Positions 54,114 through 62,949 are shown, numbered from the stretch's first letter. The stretch: DNA of 64,000 nt from Betaproteobacteria bacterium UBA5582 (GCA_002425245.1 DILW01000015.1:5432-69431); one strand, 5' to 3'. A program made the numbers and translations. Notes: generated by a model from the letters alone, not told the origin.

Positions 54114-55436
54114 TCAGGGAGCATCGTGCCAGACCGCATGGCGCAGCTTCCATTCGCCATGCTCGTGGTACCAGAGGTGCGGCGACCGGAAATGATCAGT
54201 CAGTCGGTCGAAATACTTACGATCCATGAGCGGTTGCTCGAACATCTTGCTGGCAATCGGAAACTCCTTTTCGGACAGGGTCAGATAGGAGAACAGTTCG
54301 TCGGCAAAACGCTCCGGAAACTCAAGGTCGAAACGCTTGACCAGGGCCACGCCCTCGTCCCGGAGAATGTCGCCGGAACGGATTTCCTGGGCCGCATCAT
54401 AGGTTGCGCGACCGATGCCGAACTTGATCCCGGTGGTGTAGTAGTGGAGGTCGTCGATACGGTCGTCAATACTGTTGTACTTGGAATAGGTCCCCGGCGT
54501 ACGCTCCGGCGAAGCCTGGAAGCCCCCGTGTTCGACGGCGTAGTAATAGCAGGATTGCGGATGCCACTTCAGGTAATAGCCCAGGTAGTGGACCTCGACG
54601 TTACGCTCGGCAATCCGGTTCGGATCGGCGGGAAGATAGGGCTGCAGATCGTTCTGATCGACACCGAACTGCGATTTCAAATCGCTGACCGAAACGCCGC
54701 CCAGGTAAATCTTCGATTGATCGTCCGTGGTGAAGTAGGACCAGTCGCGCTTGGCCGAGTCGGTATCACCAATCGGATTGCCGTATTCCGCCTCGTTCTC
54801 GCCGTAGAAAACCAGGGGAATGTTGAACAGCAGGGCCATTTTTGGCGCCAGGGACTTCTGCCCGAACATGAAGGCCTGGAAGGGATGGAACAGCAACTCC
54901 GTAGACAGGCGCGTGAGCAGACGGTGCACGCGACCGTTCGGGGTCATCAGGTAGTTGTCGTGGCCGGCATGAATCCAGGACTGGAAGTTCTTCCATCCCC
55001 AATCGGTGTAGACATGGGGCGCCCAGGTGACGGTCAGCGGGTGCATGCCGTACTTGGTCTTGAGGATGTGCGAGGCGTAGAAACTGTCCTTGCCCCCGGA
55101 TCCGGGCACGATGCAATCGTAGGAGCCATCGTGCTTGCGGTGCTTGTCGCACAGCTCACGCAACATCCGTTCGCGCTCTTCCCAATCGATGGTGCGCTTT
55201 TTCTTCTCGGCAAAATTGCAGGCATCGCAAACGCCATGCTCATCGAAATGGATGGTCGCCTTCTTGGAGTCCTTGGTGTGCTTGTACTCCACCGCCGAGT
55301 TGGGGCGCTGATTGGAAATGATACATTTCTTGCAATACGCGACCTCGCTGGGCAGGCCGTACAAGGGCTGCGGTTCGGGGTTGTCCTTGGCGAAAGGCGC
55401 CAGGTCGACGGGCGAGGGATACTTGATCTTGTCCAT
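54114..55436 (-). CDS. wbpG: WbpG/PtmG-like N-acetyl sugar amidotransferase
   Basis: A 440-residue PP-loop ATP-pyrophosphatase: GSGGKDSFYASHILKTKYG at about residues 120-138. Before it lie two Cys pairs, CKKCIISNQRPN and CDACNFAEKK, likely binding a metal ion. Enzymes of this family use ATP and ammonia to turn an N-acetyl group into an acetamidino group. The hisF2 and hisH2 genes directly follow, giving the complete ammonia supply. ATG 55436 is chosen (MDKIKYPSP); the upstream frame runs into the nucleotidyltransferase gene without a good start. Confidence 0.9.
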   Translation of the reverse strand: MDKIKYPSPVDLAPFAKDNPEPQPLYGLPSEVAYCKKCIISNQRPNSAVEYKHTKDSKKATIHFDEHGVCDACNFAEKKKRTIDWEERERMLRELCDKHRKHDGSYDCIVPGSGGKDSFYASHILKTKYGMHPLTVTWAPHVYTDWGWKNFQSWIHAGHDNYLMTPNGRVHRLLTRLSTELLFHPFQAFMFGQKSLAPKMALLFNIPLVFYGENEAEYGNPIGDTDSAKRDWSYFTTDDQSKIYLGGVSVSDLKSQFGVDQNDLQPYLPADPNRIAERNVEVHYLGYYLKWHPQSCYYYAVEHGGFQASPERTPGTYSKYNSIDDRIDDLHYYTTGIKFGIGRATYDAAQEIRSGDILRDEGVALVKRFDLEFPERFADELFSYLTLSEKEFPIASKMFEQPLMDRKYFDRLTDHFRSPHLWYHEHGEWKLRHAVWHDAP

Positions 55437-55446
55437 GATGATCCGA

Positions 55447-56505
55447 TTAGGTTGAATTTGCTTTTTCGGCGTTGGCGCGACTGAGATCGTCCGGCCGTCC
55501 GACATCGAGCCAGGGCTCGTGCATCGGGAAGGCCACTGTGCGCTGGCCTTCATCGTGCAGTTGTTCGAACAGGCTGGGCATGTCCAGCGGCGTATTGGGT
55601 TTGACGTGGGCCAGCACCTGCGGGCTCAGCGCGTAAATGCCGGCGTTGATGTGGGTGCGATTGACCGGTTTTTCCTCGAAGCCGACGATGTCGACACCGT
55701 TGGTCTGGACCACGCCGAAGGGATGCTGCCACTCGTAGAGGCGCACCGCCATGGTGGCGGCGGCGCCGTGCCGGACGTGAAAATCGAGCACCTCGCCGTA
55801 ACGGATGTCGGACAGCACATCGCCGTTGGTCACGACGAAAGGCAGGGACGGTTGCGGGTCGAGCAGGCCCAGCGCGCCGGCCGTGCCCAGCGGGGAATTC
55901 TCGCGCAGGTAGTCGATACGCACCTGCCAGCGCGAGCCGTCGCCGAAGTAATCCTCGATGACGTGGCCTAGATACATCACGGCCAGCACGAAGTGACGGA
56001 AGCCCTCAGCGCGGGCGCGCTCGATGATGTGTTCGAGCATCGGCTTGCCGGCGACCGGCAGCATCGGCTTCGGACAGGTTTCGGTGTGCGGACGCAGGCG
56101 CTTGCCCAGACCGCCGGCCATGATCACCAGGGTGTTGGGACGAAGTTCGCCCGGTGTATCGTCATCCCACAACTGCAGGCCGACCACGCAATGGGCATTG
56201 TCGACCACGGGAAGCTGGCGCAGCTTGTTGGCACGCATCAGATGCACAACCATATCCCGCCCCATTTCCGGCGGCACGACCAGCGAGTTGGCCCGCATCA
56301 CAGTGGTGACCGGAGAATCGATCTGGACCCCGCGGAGCAGGCCGCGGCGGATGTCGCCGTCGGTGACCGTGCCCAGCAATCTGCCGCCTTCGTCGACCAC
56401 GAGCACGATCTGCAGCCCGCTCTCGTTCAGGTTGGCGATGACGTCACGAATGAGCCGGTCCGGTGACAGCAGCGTCTTGCGCCAGAGGTGTTCGGGCAGA
56501 CTCAT
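55447..56505 (-). CDS. ptmE: CBS-domain sugar nucleotidyltransferase, PtmE-like
   Basis: A 352-residue protein with two CBS motifs (about 10-118; VVDEGGRLLGTVTDGDIRRGL and QLPVVDNAHCVVGL) followed by a nucleotidyltransferase domain starting VIMAGGLGKRLRPHTETCPKPM. PtmE of Campylobacter is a GlcN-1-phosphate guanylyltransferase that feeds the GDP-linked legionaminic route, so a GDP-sugar route is likely here. It overlaps the legG gene by four bases (ATGA) and precedes wbpG by 10 bases. Confidence 0.87.
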   Translation of the reverse strand: MSLPEHLWRKTLLSPDRLIRDVIANLNESGLQIVLVVDEGGRLLGTVTDGDIRRGLLRGVQIDSPVTTVMRANSLVVPPEMGRDMVVHLMRANKLRQLPVVDNAHCVVGLQLWDDDTPGELRPNTLVIMAGGLGKRLRPHTETCPKPMLPVAGKPMLEHIIERARAEGFRHFVLAVMYLGHVIEDYFGDGSRWQVRIDYLRENSPLGTAGALGLLDPQPSLPFVVTNGDVLSDIRYGEVLDFHVRHGAAATMAVRLYEWQHPFGVVQTNGVDIVGFEEKPVNRTHINAGIYALSPQVLAHVKPNTPLDMPSLFEQLHDEGQRTVAFPMHEPWLDVGRPDDLSRANAEKANST

Positions 56506-57680
56506 GAAACTTCGCCCCCCGCGACCGTCGGCAGGTCATAAAACGTCTTCTTCACCAGTTCATCCAGTTCCAGTCGCTTGATTTCGGCAACGATGCGCGT
56601 ACTCGCGCCGCCGTTCCCGTAAGGATTGACCACATTGTAAAGCTTGCCCCGGTATTCGGCCGAAAACAGCGTCGCAAGGGCCTCGCCGATGGCCTTGCGG
56701 TCGACCTCGCTGTTGATCACGCTGCTGGCCTGGGCCCGCCCCTGCTGGCGGCTGCCGATGTTGACCGTGCCGACGTGAAACGATGGCGCTTCGAGCAAAC
56801 CGCTGGAGGAATTGCCGACCACACCGTCAACCAGGGCCATGCAGGACAGATAGCGCTGCTGGCCCAGCGAGGCGAATGCCCGAGCGTTGCTGCGCCCGGC
56901 GACGAAAGCCTGGACCTGGCGCGTGAGTTCCCGCCCGCCGGCATCGGCGTTGGGCAAGGTGAACAGCAGACCGACATCGTCCAGCGGCGCCAGCGCCGCC
57001 AGCAATTCGGCCATCTGCCCCGCCGGTGAGGCGGCATCGAGCGTCGCCGGATGAAAGGTCACCAGCAGGTTGCGCTCGCGGAAGCGGAAATCCAGCGAGG
57101 CCTCAAGTGCCTCGCGGGACAGGCGGGGCTGGCGCATGATCGCGTCGACCCCCAGGCCGCCGACGCAATGCACCCGGGCCGGCGTCTCGCCAAGCTGGAT
57201 GACGCGCTGCCGATAGGCTTCGGTGGCGACAAAGTGGACCTGGGACATTTTGGTGATCGCGTGACGGATGGCATCGTCGACCGCCCCCTCGGTGAGTTCG
57301 CCACCGTGCAGGTGGGCCACCGGAATACGCGCGACCAGCGCGGCACTGACCGCAGCAAGTATCTCGAAACGGTCGCCGAGCACGACCACCAGATCGGGCG
57401 ACAGCGACTGAAAGGCATCGGCGAATCCGATCACCCCGAGGCCGATCGATTTCCCGATCGCCGACGGGGTATCCCCGCTGAGCAGCATTTCCACCTTGCG
57501 GTCGATGACGAAGCCGTCCGCTTCGATTTCGCGGTAGGTTTCGCCAAACTCCGGCGCCAGATGCATGCAGGTGGCGATGACTTGCAGCAACAGCTCGGGA
57601 TCATCGGCGATGTCCCGCATCAACCAACGCAGCAGGCCGTATTCGGCGCGCGTTCCGGTAACGACACAGATGCGGCGCAT
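56502..57680 (-). CDS. legG: Hydrolysing NDP-sugar 2-epimerase (LegG/NeuC family)
   Basis: A 392-residue GT-B-like epimerase releasing a free 6-deoxy-mannosamine derivative and NDP. Key segments: RICVVTGTRAEYGLLRWLM, VVLGDRFEILAAVSAAL, HLHGGELTEGAVDDAIRHAITKMS and GNSSSGLLEAPSF. They match LegG/NeuC. ATG 57680 overlaps the legI stop (TGATG). It acts before the NeuB-type synthase encoded directly upstream. Confidence 0.9.
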   Translation of the reverse strand: MRRICVVTGTRAEYGLLRWLMRDIADDPELLLQVIATCMHLAPEFGETYREIEADGFVIDRKVEMLLSGDTPSAIGKSIGLGVIGFADAFQSLSPDLVVVLGDRFEILAAVSAALVARIPVAHLHGGELTEGAVDDAIRHAITKMSQVHFVATEAYRQRVIQLGETPARVHCVGGLGVDAIMRQPRLSREALEASLDFRFRERNLLVTFHPATLDAASPAGQMAELLAALAPLDDVGLLFTLPNADAGGRELTRQVQAFVAGRSNARAFASLGQQRYLSCMALVDGVVGNSSSGLLEAPSFHVGTVNIGSRQQGRAQASSVINSEVDRKAIGEALATLFSAEYRGKLYNVVNPYGNGGASTRIVAEIKRLELDELVKKTFYDLPTVAGGEVS

Positions 57681-58681
57681 CACGGCTCGATCTGTTCGTC
57701 GGGCGCGAAGTCCCGCGCCGCCGGGCGGCCCAGCCACTCGTCGAGACGCATCGGCGAAATGCCGGTTCCCGGGCGCTTGGCCACCAGATTCTCCTCCGAG
57801 AACAACTCGCCCTTGGCAATTGCCCGGGCCGCCACCAGCGACTTGCGCGCCACCAGGCGGTTTTTCTCCTCGCTGGCCGACGGGCGCTTGACGCCGTCCC
57901 CGAGCGCAAGTTCGATGTTGCGGATGGAGCTGACCATGCGCGCCAGTTCGTCGGGCTCGATACTGGCCCGATGATCCGGGCCGGGCAAGCTGCGGTCGAG
58001 GGTGAAGTGCTTTTCGATGACGCAGGCGCCCAGGGCGACCGCAGCAATGGCGACCTCGATGCCCTCGGTGTGGTCCGAATAGCCGACCCGAACCCCGAAA
58101 GCCCGGGCCACTGCCGGCATGGCCAGCAGGTTAACCTCGGCCATCGGTGCCGGGTACTCGGTGCTGCAATGGAGCACGGTGATCCGGTCGCGCGGGGTAC
58201 CCGCCGCCTCGAGCACGGCCAGCGCAGCCTCGATGTCGCCCAGAGTGGCCATGCCGGTCGACAGGATCACCGGCTTGCCGTAGCTGCCCACCTTGCGCAG
58301 GTAGGGCAAGTTGGTGATTTCCCCCGAGGGCACCTTGATGCGCGCCATGCCAAGCCCCATCAGGTAGTCGAGGCTGTCCAGGTCGAAGGCGGTCGAGAAG
58401 AACTCGATGCCGCGCCGGGCTGCATGGGCGATGAGTTGCTCGTGCATGACCGCGCTCAGTTCGAGGCGCTTCAGCATGTCGCGCTGCGACTCATCTGCCG
58501 CCGTCGTCTTCGTCTGATAGTCGGCCTTGCGCGCGCTGCCGGTGACCAGTCGGTCGGCGTCGAAAGTCTGGAACTTGACCAGATCGGCACCGGCATCCGC
58601 CGCAGCGTCGATCAGCGCACATGCCATGGACATGTCGCCGTTATGGTTGACGCCTGCCTCGGCGATGATCAGGGTTTTCAA
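57680..58681 (-). CDS. legI: Nonulosonic acid synthase (LegI/NeuB family)
   Basis: A 333-residue phosphoenolpyruvate-condensing synthase making the nine-carbon acid. The TIM barrel starts KTLIIAEAGVNHNGDMSMA and includes VKFQTFDADRLVT, KVPSGEITNLPYLRK and GYSDHTEGIEVAIAAVALGA. The C-terminal SAF/antifreeze-like domain (about 275-333) is complete, with LVAARAIAKGELFSEENL. The start is a TTG at 58681 with AAAGGG about 8 bases upstream; no ATG fits. Within the legB-legI-legG order it is more likely a legionaminic than a sialic acid synthase. Confidence 0.9.
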   Translation of the reverse strand: MKTLIIAEAGVNHNGDMSMACALIDAAADAGADLVKFQTFDADRLVTGSARKADYQTKTTAADESQRDMLKRLELSAVMHEQLIAHAARRGIEFFSTAFDLDSLDYLMGLGMARIKVPSGEITNLPYLRKVGSYGKPVILSTGMATLGDIEAALAVLEAAGTPRDRITVLHCSTEYPAPMAEVNLLAMPAVARAFGVRVGYSDHTEGIEVAIAAVALGACVIEKHFTLDRSLPGPDHRASIEPDELARMVSSIRNIELALGDGVKRPSASEEKNRLVARKSLVAARAIAKGELFSEENLVAKRPGTGISPMRLDEWLGRPAARDFAPDEQIEP

Positions 58682-58704
58682 TCTCAGCCCTTTTTCCGGT
58701 GAAA

Positions 58705-59700
58705 TCAGATGTTGTAGCGACCGGCCTTGTAACCCGCCAGATTGTTCTGGTCGAGGAACCATTGAACGGTTTCACCGAGCCCCTTGCGGAAGCCGTCCAG
58801 CCCGCCATAGGCGGGACGCCAGCCGAACAGCTCATGCGCCTTCCGGTTGTCCGCCCATAGCCGCTCGACTTCGCTCTTGCCGGGGCGCAGGCGCACGGCG
58901 TCGGTCTCGATGTCGATCTCGGCGCCCATGACTTCGGCGATCGTCCTGACGGTATCGCCGATCGAGATTTCGAAATTCGAACCGAAATTCACCACTTCAC
59001 CCAAACCGCGTTCGCTCTTCAGTGCGGCGATGAAGGCCGCGGCCGTATCGGCAACGTAGTTGAAGTCGCGGGTCGGATGCAGCGCACCGAGTTTCAGATG
59101 GCGCACGCCGCTGGCAATCTGGGTAATGATCGTCGGGATCACCGCCCTGGCCGACTGGCGCGGCCCATAGGTGTTGAAGGGGCGGGCGATGACCACCGGC
59201 AGGTCGAAGGAAGCGTAGAAGGAATAGGCAAGCTGATCGGCGCCGATCTTCGACGCCGAGTAAGGCGATTGCCCCTGCAAGGGGTGCTCTTCGGTGATCG
59301 GCACGAAGCGCGCCGTGCCGTACACCTCGCTGGTCGAGGTATGAATCACCCGGGAAACGCCAAGCTCCCTGGCCGCCTGGAGGACGTTCAGGGTGCCCTT
59401 GATGTTGGTATCGACGTAGGTATCGGGCGAATGATAGGAGTACGGAATGGCGATCAACGCCGCCAGGTGCAGGACCGCATCGCAGCCTTGCATGGCGGTG
59501 CGCACCCCGTGCGGATCCCGTATATCGCCGGCAAACACATCGATGGCCGACTTGATCTCGGCGGGGGAATGATCCAGCCAGCCCCAGGAGCCGAACGAGT
59601 TGTACAGGACGAAGGCACGCACGTCATAACCCTGACGAACCAGGGCTTCCGTCAAGTGCGAACCGATGAATCCATCGGCACCTGTCACCAAAACCTTCAT
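58705..59700 (-). CDS. legB: NDP-GlcNAc 4,6-dehydratase LegB
   Basis: A 331-residue extended SDR enzyme, first gene of the nonulosonate block. It has KVLVTGADGFIGSHLTEALV, the LegB-typical SFGSWGWLDHSPAEI, the active-site region HTSTSEVYGTARFVPITE with catalytic Tyr-Lys in PYSASKIGADQL, and GPRQSARAVIPTII. LegB dehydrates GDP- or UDP-GlcNAc at C4/C6. ATG 59700 is preferred over the in-frame TTG at 59709. Confidence 0.9.
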   Translation of the reverse strand: MKVLVTGADGFIGSHLTEALVRQGYDVRAFVLYNSFGSWGWLDHSPAEIKSAIDVFAGDIRDPHGVRTAMQGCDAVLHLAALIAIPYSYHSPDTYVDTNIKGTLNVLQAARELGVSRVIHTSTSEVYGTARFVPITEEHPLQGQSPYSASKIGADQLAYSFYASFDLPVVIARPFNTYGPRQSARAVIPTIITQIASGVRHLKLGALHPTRDFNYVADTAAAFIAALKSERGLGEVVNFGSNFEISIGDTVRTIAEVMGAEIDIETDAVRLRPGKSEVERLWADNRKAHELFGWRPAYGGLDGFRKGLGETVQWFLDQNNLAGYKAGRYNI

Positions 59701-59958
59701 AGAGACCAATCCGTTCTATTGCCTACCCCGGCGTCAAGAAAGCATCCCGCCCCCGGGGACGGGCACGGCAAGTCCGGGAAGATGCCAGCCCGACGAGAGG
59801 CGGCTTCCGACATCCAAATACACGAAGATAGCGCAGGCAAGCGTTTCATCCAGTCAGAAATTCAGCCCATGCACGAGAAACGACCCACCAGGAAAAGCGC
59901 TCGCCCATCAATGACGATCAACGCCAAGCTAGCCTGCAAACCCGATCCGGAGCGTAGC

Positions 59959-59979
59959 AAAAGCCGGGGCAAGCCCCGG
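59959..59979 (-). terminator. Candidate terminator after the rml/GT-C genes
   Basis: CCGGGG (59979-59974 on the minus strand) pairs with CCCCGG (59969-59964), loop of four, followed by GCTTTTG (A residues at 59959-59962 on plus). It is 55 bases past the stop of the membrane glycosyltransferase gene. A short stem and four T residues make it a moderate terminator. Confidence 0.5.
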
Positions 59980-59990
59980 ATTTGGCGCGG

Positions 59991-60019
59991 ATTATGCCAC
60001 ACAGCAGGCGCTTTATAAA
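59991..60019 (-). promoter_or_regulatory. Candidate promoter for the nonulosonate block
   Basis: On the minus strand TTTATA (60019-60014), 17 bases, CATAAT (59996-59991). A transcript from here would begin just before the hairpin at 59964-59979 and run about 290 bases to the legB ATG. The hairpin would then be at the 5' end of the RNA, where it could stabilise rather than terminate. Confidence 0.35.
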
Positions 60020-60033
60020 TTACCCGCCCCCAG

Positions 60034-61527
60034 TCAGCGAGCCTGCGCCGAACTTTCCGCGCCCGGCGTCCGGACGATGAAGACAGCGTCGCCATTCGGG
60101 TGGGAGAAACGCTGCACAATCTGCAGTTCGTTGTCTGCCAGCCATTGTTCAAACCCCTTGTCCTTGCGCGAAACCTCCAGGACCAGGAAGTCGTAACGCC
60201 CGGCCTTGAGCAAGCCGGTCAGCTCCTCCCGATCATCGGTATACCAACGCCGCATTGGGCGCCAACCGGAGTAGTACAAGGTACGCCCGCTGTCGATGTA
60301 AACCCGTGGCGTATCCTGAACATTGGCCGCAAGCCAGTTTCCCGCCTCGACAAAATGCTGCTTGGCCGGCCCGGTGGAAACCACATTGGTGAACATCAGC
60401 ACCGTCAGCAAGGCGAGCAGTGGAATCTTCCAGCGCGGCCTGTCACTGACGAAACGCCAGATGCCGTAGCCGATCACGGGGGCTGCAAAAAGATACAGCA
60501 AAGCGAGATAGCGTCCGGCCAGAAACTGCATTCCCACGACAAAAATCGACAGCACCAGAACGTGCGCCGCAAAAGCGTAGGACAGGAGCGAGTTTCTCTT
60601 GAGCGCATCGCCCAGACGGCCAGCGAAAGCCAAAAAGAACAACGGAAGAAGGAATACGCCCAGCTTCGCCAGGAAACGCTCTGGAATGATCGCCACAGAC
60701 CCCCAGATCAGGATGCCCCTCACCTGCTCGCTGGCATACGCTGGAAGAACGGCCGATACAGCCGCAACCTTCAACTCCAGTTCGCGCCAGCCGAAGCGCA
60801 CCACGTCGCTGGACAGACGGCTTTTTTCGTAAAGCGGACTGTTGAAGAAATAAACCAGGAAAACCGCAGCGATGGCGCAGGCCGGACCCGCAATCATCAA
60901 CACCCGACGCAGACGCTCGCCCGCCGGAGACGCAAAAGCTTGCCAAAGCACGATGGCCAGGTAGAAAGCCATGGCCTCCGGCCGAAACAGGGCAGCAAGC
61001 AGCAGACTGGGCAGAATCAGCTGAGCCGTAAGCCAGCCGGGGTTTTCATCGAAACGGACCGCCAGCCACAAGGCCAGCATGGAAAAAAACCAGGCGCCGT
61101 ACTCGCGCAACAACTCGTTCCGGTACTCGTTCAGCCCGGGCAGCGCCAGAACGACCAGCGCGACAAACCAGACCGCCTCGGGAAAGCGGCGGCGCGCAAT
61201 ATCGACGAGAAGGGCACAGACCCCGCCCATGAACAGCGCGTTGAGCAGATAACCCGCTTGCTCCAGCCCAAGCCCGGTCAATTGCGCCAGGCTGGCGAAG
61301 GCAATCGGGAAGAATGGCCAGTAAAAATTCGCCAGCGCCGCAGAAAAACCACCCTCGAGAAAAATCCGGGCGGCTTCGACGTACAGAATGCCGTCGCGGT
61401 TTATCAGGCTCCCCGACCACGCCAGCAAGGACAGGAGCAGACTGATTACGAATGTGACTAATACAGGACGGCACCTGAGCCAAGCGACAAGCCCCTGCAA
61501 ATTACACCCGCTCGGCCTGAAAGACAT
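60034..61527 (-). CDS. Multi-spanning GT-C-type (GT39/ArnT-like) membrane glycosyltransferase
   Basis: A 497-residue inner-membrane protein with roughly 10-12 helices and a C-terminal soluble domain (about 390-497). After the first helix is the loop INRDGILYVEAARIFLEGG, whose acidic residue is placed as in the catalytic first periplasmic loop of lipid-linked GT-C enzymes. It overlaps rmlC by 26 bases, so coupling is likely. Such enzymes use polyprenyl-phosphate sugars and modify polymers or lipid A in the periplasm. Wzy polymerase is a less likely alternative. Confidence 0.72.
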   Translation of the reverse strand: MSFRPSGCNLQGLVAWLRCRPVLVTFVISLLLSLLAWSGSLINRDGILYVEAARIFLEGGFSAALANFYWPFFPIAFASLAQLTGLGLEQAGYLLNALFMGGVCALLVDIARRRFPEAVWFVALVVLALPGLNEYRNELLREYGAWFFSMLALWLAVRFDENPGWLTAQLILPSLLLAALFRPEAMAFYLAIVLWQAFASPAGERLRRVLMIAGPACAIAAVFLVYFFNSPLYEKSRLSSDVVRFGWRELELKVAAVSAVLPAYASEQVRGILIWGSVAIIPERFLAKLGVFLLPLFFLAFAGRLGDALKRNSLLSYAFAAHVLVLSIFVVGMQFLAGRYLALLYLFAAPVIGYGIWRFVSDRPRWKIPLLALLTVLMFTNVVSTGPAKQHFVEAGNWLAANVQDTPRVYIDSGRTLYYSGWRPMRRWYTDDREELTGLLKAGRYDFLVLEVSRKDKGFEQWLADNELQIVQRFSHPNGDAVFIVRTPGAESSAQAR

Positions 61528-62065
61528 CCTTCATCCCGGCAAACGGAACGCCCAGTGCATCCTTGCCGGAAACTAGCGGCGGCGCCGACAAGGGCCACTC
61601 GACGCCGATGTCCGGATCGTCCCAGCGTATGCAGCGCTCATGCTCGGGCGAATAATAGTCGGTGGTCTTGTACAGGAACTCGGCGCTGTCGCTGAGGGTA
61701 AGGAAGCCATGCGCGAATCCCGGCGGAATCCAGAGCTGTTTCTTGTTGTCTGCCGACAGCACCTCGCCGACCCACTGACCGAAGGTCGGTGAGCCGACGC
61801 GAAGATCGACGACCACGTCAAAAACCTCGCCCCGAACAACGCGCACCAGTTTGCCCTGGGCTTTCGGCGAAACCTGATAGTGCAAGCCGCGCAGCACGTT
61901 GCGGGCGCTTTTCGAATGATTGTCCTGCACGAATTCAACGCGCCCGCCCAGCATCTCATCAAAGACGCGCTGATTGAAACTCTCGAAGAAAAACCCACGA
62001 TCGTCGCCAAATACGCGGGGCTCAATGAGCAAAACCCCGCCGAGCTTGGTCGAAGTGACCTTCAT
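61502..62065 (-). CDS. rmlC: dTDP-4-dehydrorhamnose 3,5-epimerase
   Basis: A 187-residue cupin epimerase of the dTDP-L-rhamnose route. GVLLIEPRVFGDDRGFFFES, the catalytic His in QDNHSKSARNVLRGLHYQ and WIPPGFAHGFLTLSD are present. Length is typical (about 180). Its ATG overlaps the rmlA stop (TAATG). It is third in rmlB-rmlA-rmlC. Confidence 0.95.
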   Translation of the reverse strand: MKVTSTKLGGVLLIEPRVFGDDRGFFFESFNQRVFDEMLGGRVEFVQDNHSKSARNVLRGLHYQVSPKAQGKLVRVVRGEVFDVVVDLRVGSPTFGQWVGEVLSADNKKQLWIPPGFAHGFLTLSDSAEFLYKTTDYYSPEHERCIRWDDPDIGVEWPLSAPPLVSGKDALGVPFAGMKDVFQAERV

Positions 62066-62949
62066 TAAAACACCTGTTCCTTGAGCAAGCCTGCCAGATA
62101 CTGCCCATAGGGATTCTTCAGCATCGGCTGGGCCAGCTTTTCCAGTTGCGCTGCATCGACCCAGCCCTTGCGGTAAGCAATTTCCTCCGGACAGGCGATC
62201 TTCAGCCCCTGACGTTTCTCGATGGTGGCAATGAACTGGCTGGCATCGAGCAGGCTCTCGTGGGTACCCGTATCGAGCCAGGCATGACCGCGGCCCATAA
62301 CCTGGACGCTGAGCTGGTCGAGGTCGAGGTAGAGGCGGTTGATGTCGGTGATTTCCAGTTCGCCGCGCGGCGACGGCTTGAGGTCGCGGGCCATGTCCAG
62401 CACCTGGTTGTCGTAGAAATAGAGGCCGGTGACGGCATAGTTCGACTTCGGCTGCTTCGGCTTTTCCTCGAGGCTTACCGCGCGCCCGCTGGCATCGAAT
62501 TCGACCACACCGTAGCGCTCGGGATCGTGCACGTGATAGGCGAACACGGTGGCACCCTCGGTTTTGGCGTCGGCGGCAGCCAGGTCATTGGCGAACTCAT
62601 GGCCGTAGAAGATGTTGTCGCCGAGCACCAGCGCCGAATCGCCATTGCCGACAAACTCGCGACCGATGATGAAAGCCTGGGCCAGACCGTCCGGGCTGGG
62701 CTGGATGGCGTATTGCAGGTTCACGCCCCACTGGCTGCCATCGCCGAGCAGTTGCTGGAAACGCGGCGTGTCCTGCGGCGTCGAGATGATCAGGATATCC
62801 CGGATCCCCGCCAGCATCAGCGTGCTCAGCGGATAGTAGATCATCGGCTTGTCGTGGATCGGCAGCAATTGCTTGGACACCGCGAGCGTGACCGGATACA
62901 GACGGGTGCCGGAACCACCGGCCAGGATGATGCCTTTACGCTGACTCAT
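62065..62949 (-). CDS. rmlA: Glucose-1-phosphate thymidylyltransferase
   Basis: A 294-residue nucleotidyltransferase, first committed step of dTDP-rhamnose synthesis. It shows GIILAGGSGTRLYPVTLAVSK, the metal-binding VLGDNIFYGH, YGVVEFDASGRAVSLEEKP and AWLDTGTHESLLDAS. ATG 62949 overlaps the rmlB stop as ATGA. Confidence 0.96.
   Translation of the reverse strand: MSQRKGIILAGGSGTRLYPVTLAVSKQLLPIHDKPMIYYPLSTLMLAGIRDILIISTPQDTPRFQQLLGDGSQWGVNLQYAIQPSPDGLAQAFIIGREFVGNGDSALVLGDNIFYGHEFANDLAAADAKTEGATVFAYHVHDPERYGVVEFDASGRAVSLEEKPKQPKSNYAVTGLYFYDNQVLDMARDLKPSPRGELEITDINRLYLDLDQLSVQVMGRGHAWLDTGTHESLLDASQFIATIEKRQGLKIACPEEIAYRKGWVDAAQLEKLAQPMLKNPYGQYLAGLLKEQVF

Larger units (their letters stand above)
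59701..60033. other. Intergenic region between the rml/GT genes and the legB block
   Basis: About 330 bases with no credible gene. It contains a GC-rich hairpin with a short T-run (59959-59979) ending the upstream unit, and a promoter-like pair just upstream of the hairpin (59991-60019). The remaining 250 bases before legB show no clear promoter; GC content is slightly lower than in coding parts. Confidence 0.6.

Noticed and set aside
57680..58681. Assignment of the NeuB-type enzyme as a sialic acid synthase
   Set aside because: The preceding LegB, PtmE and PtmA/PtmF homologues point to a legionaminic-type rather than ManNAc-derived acid.
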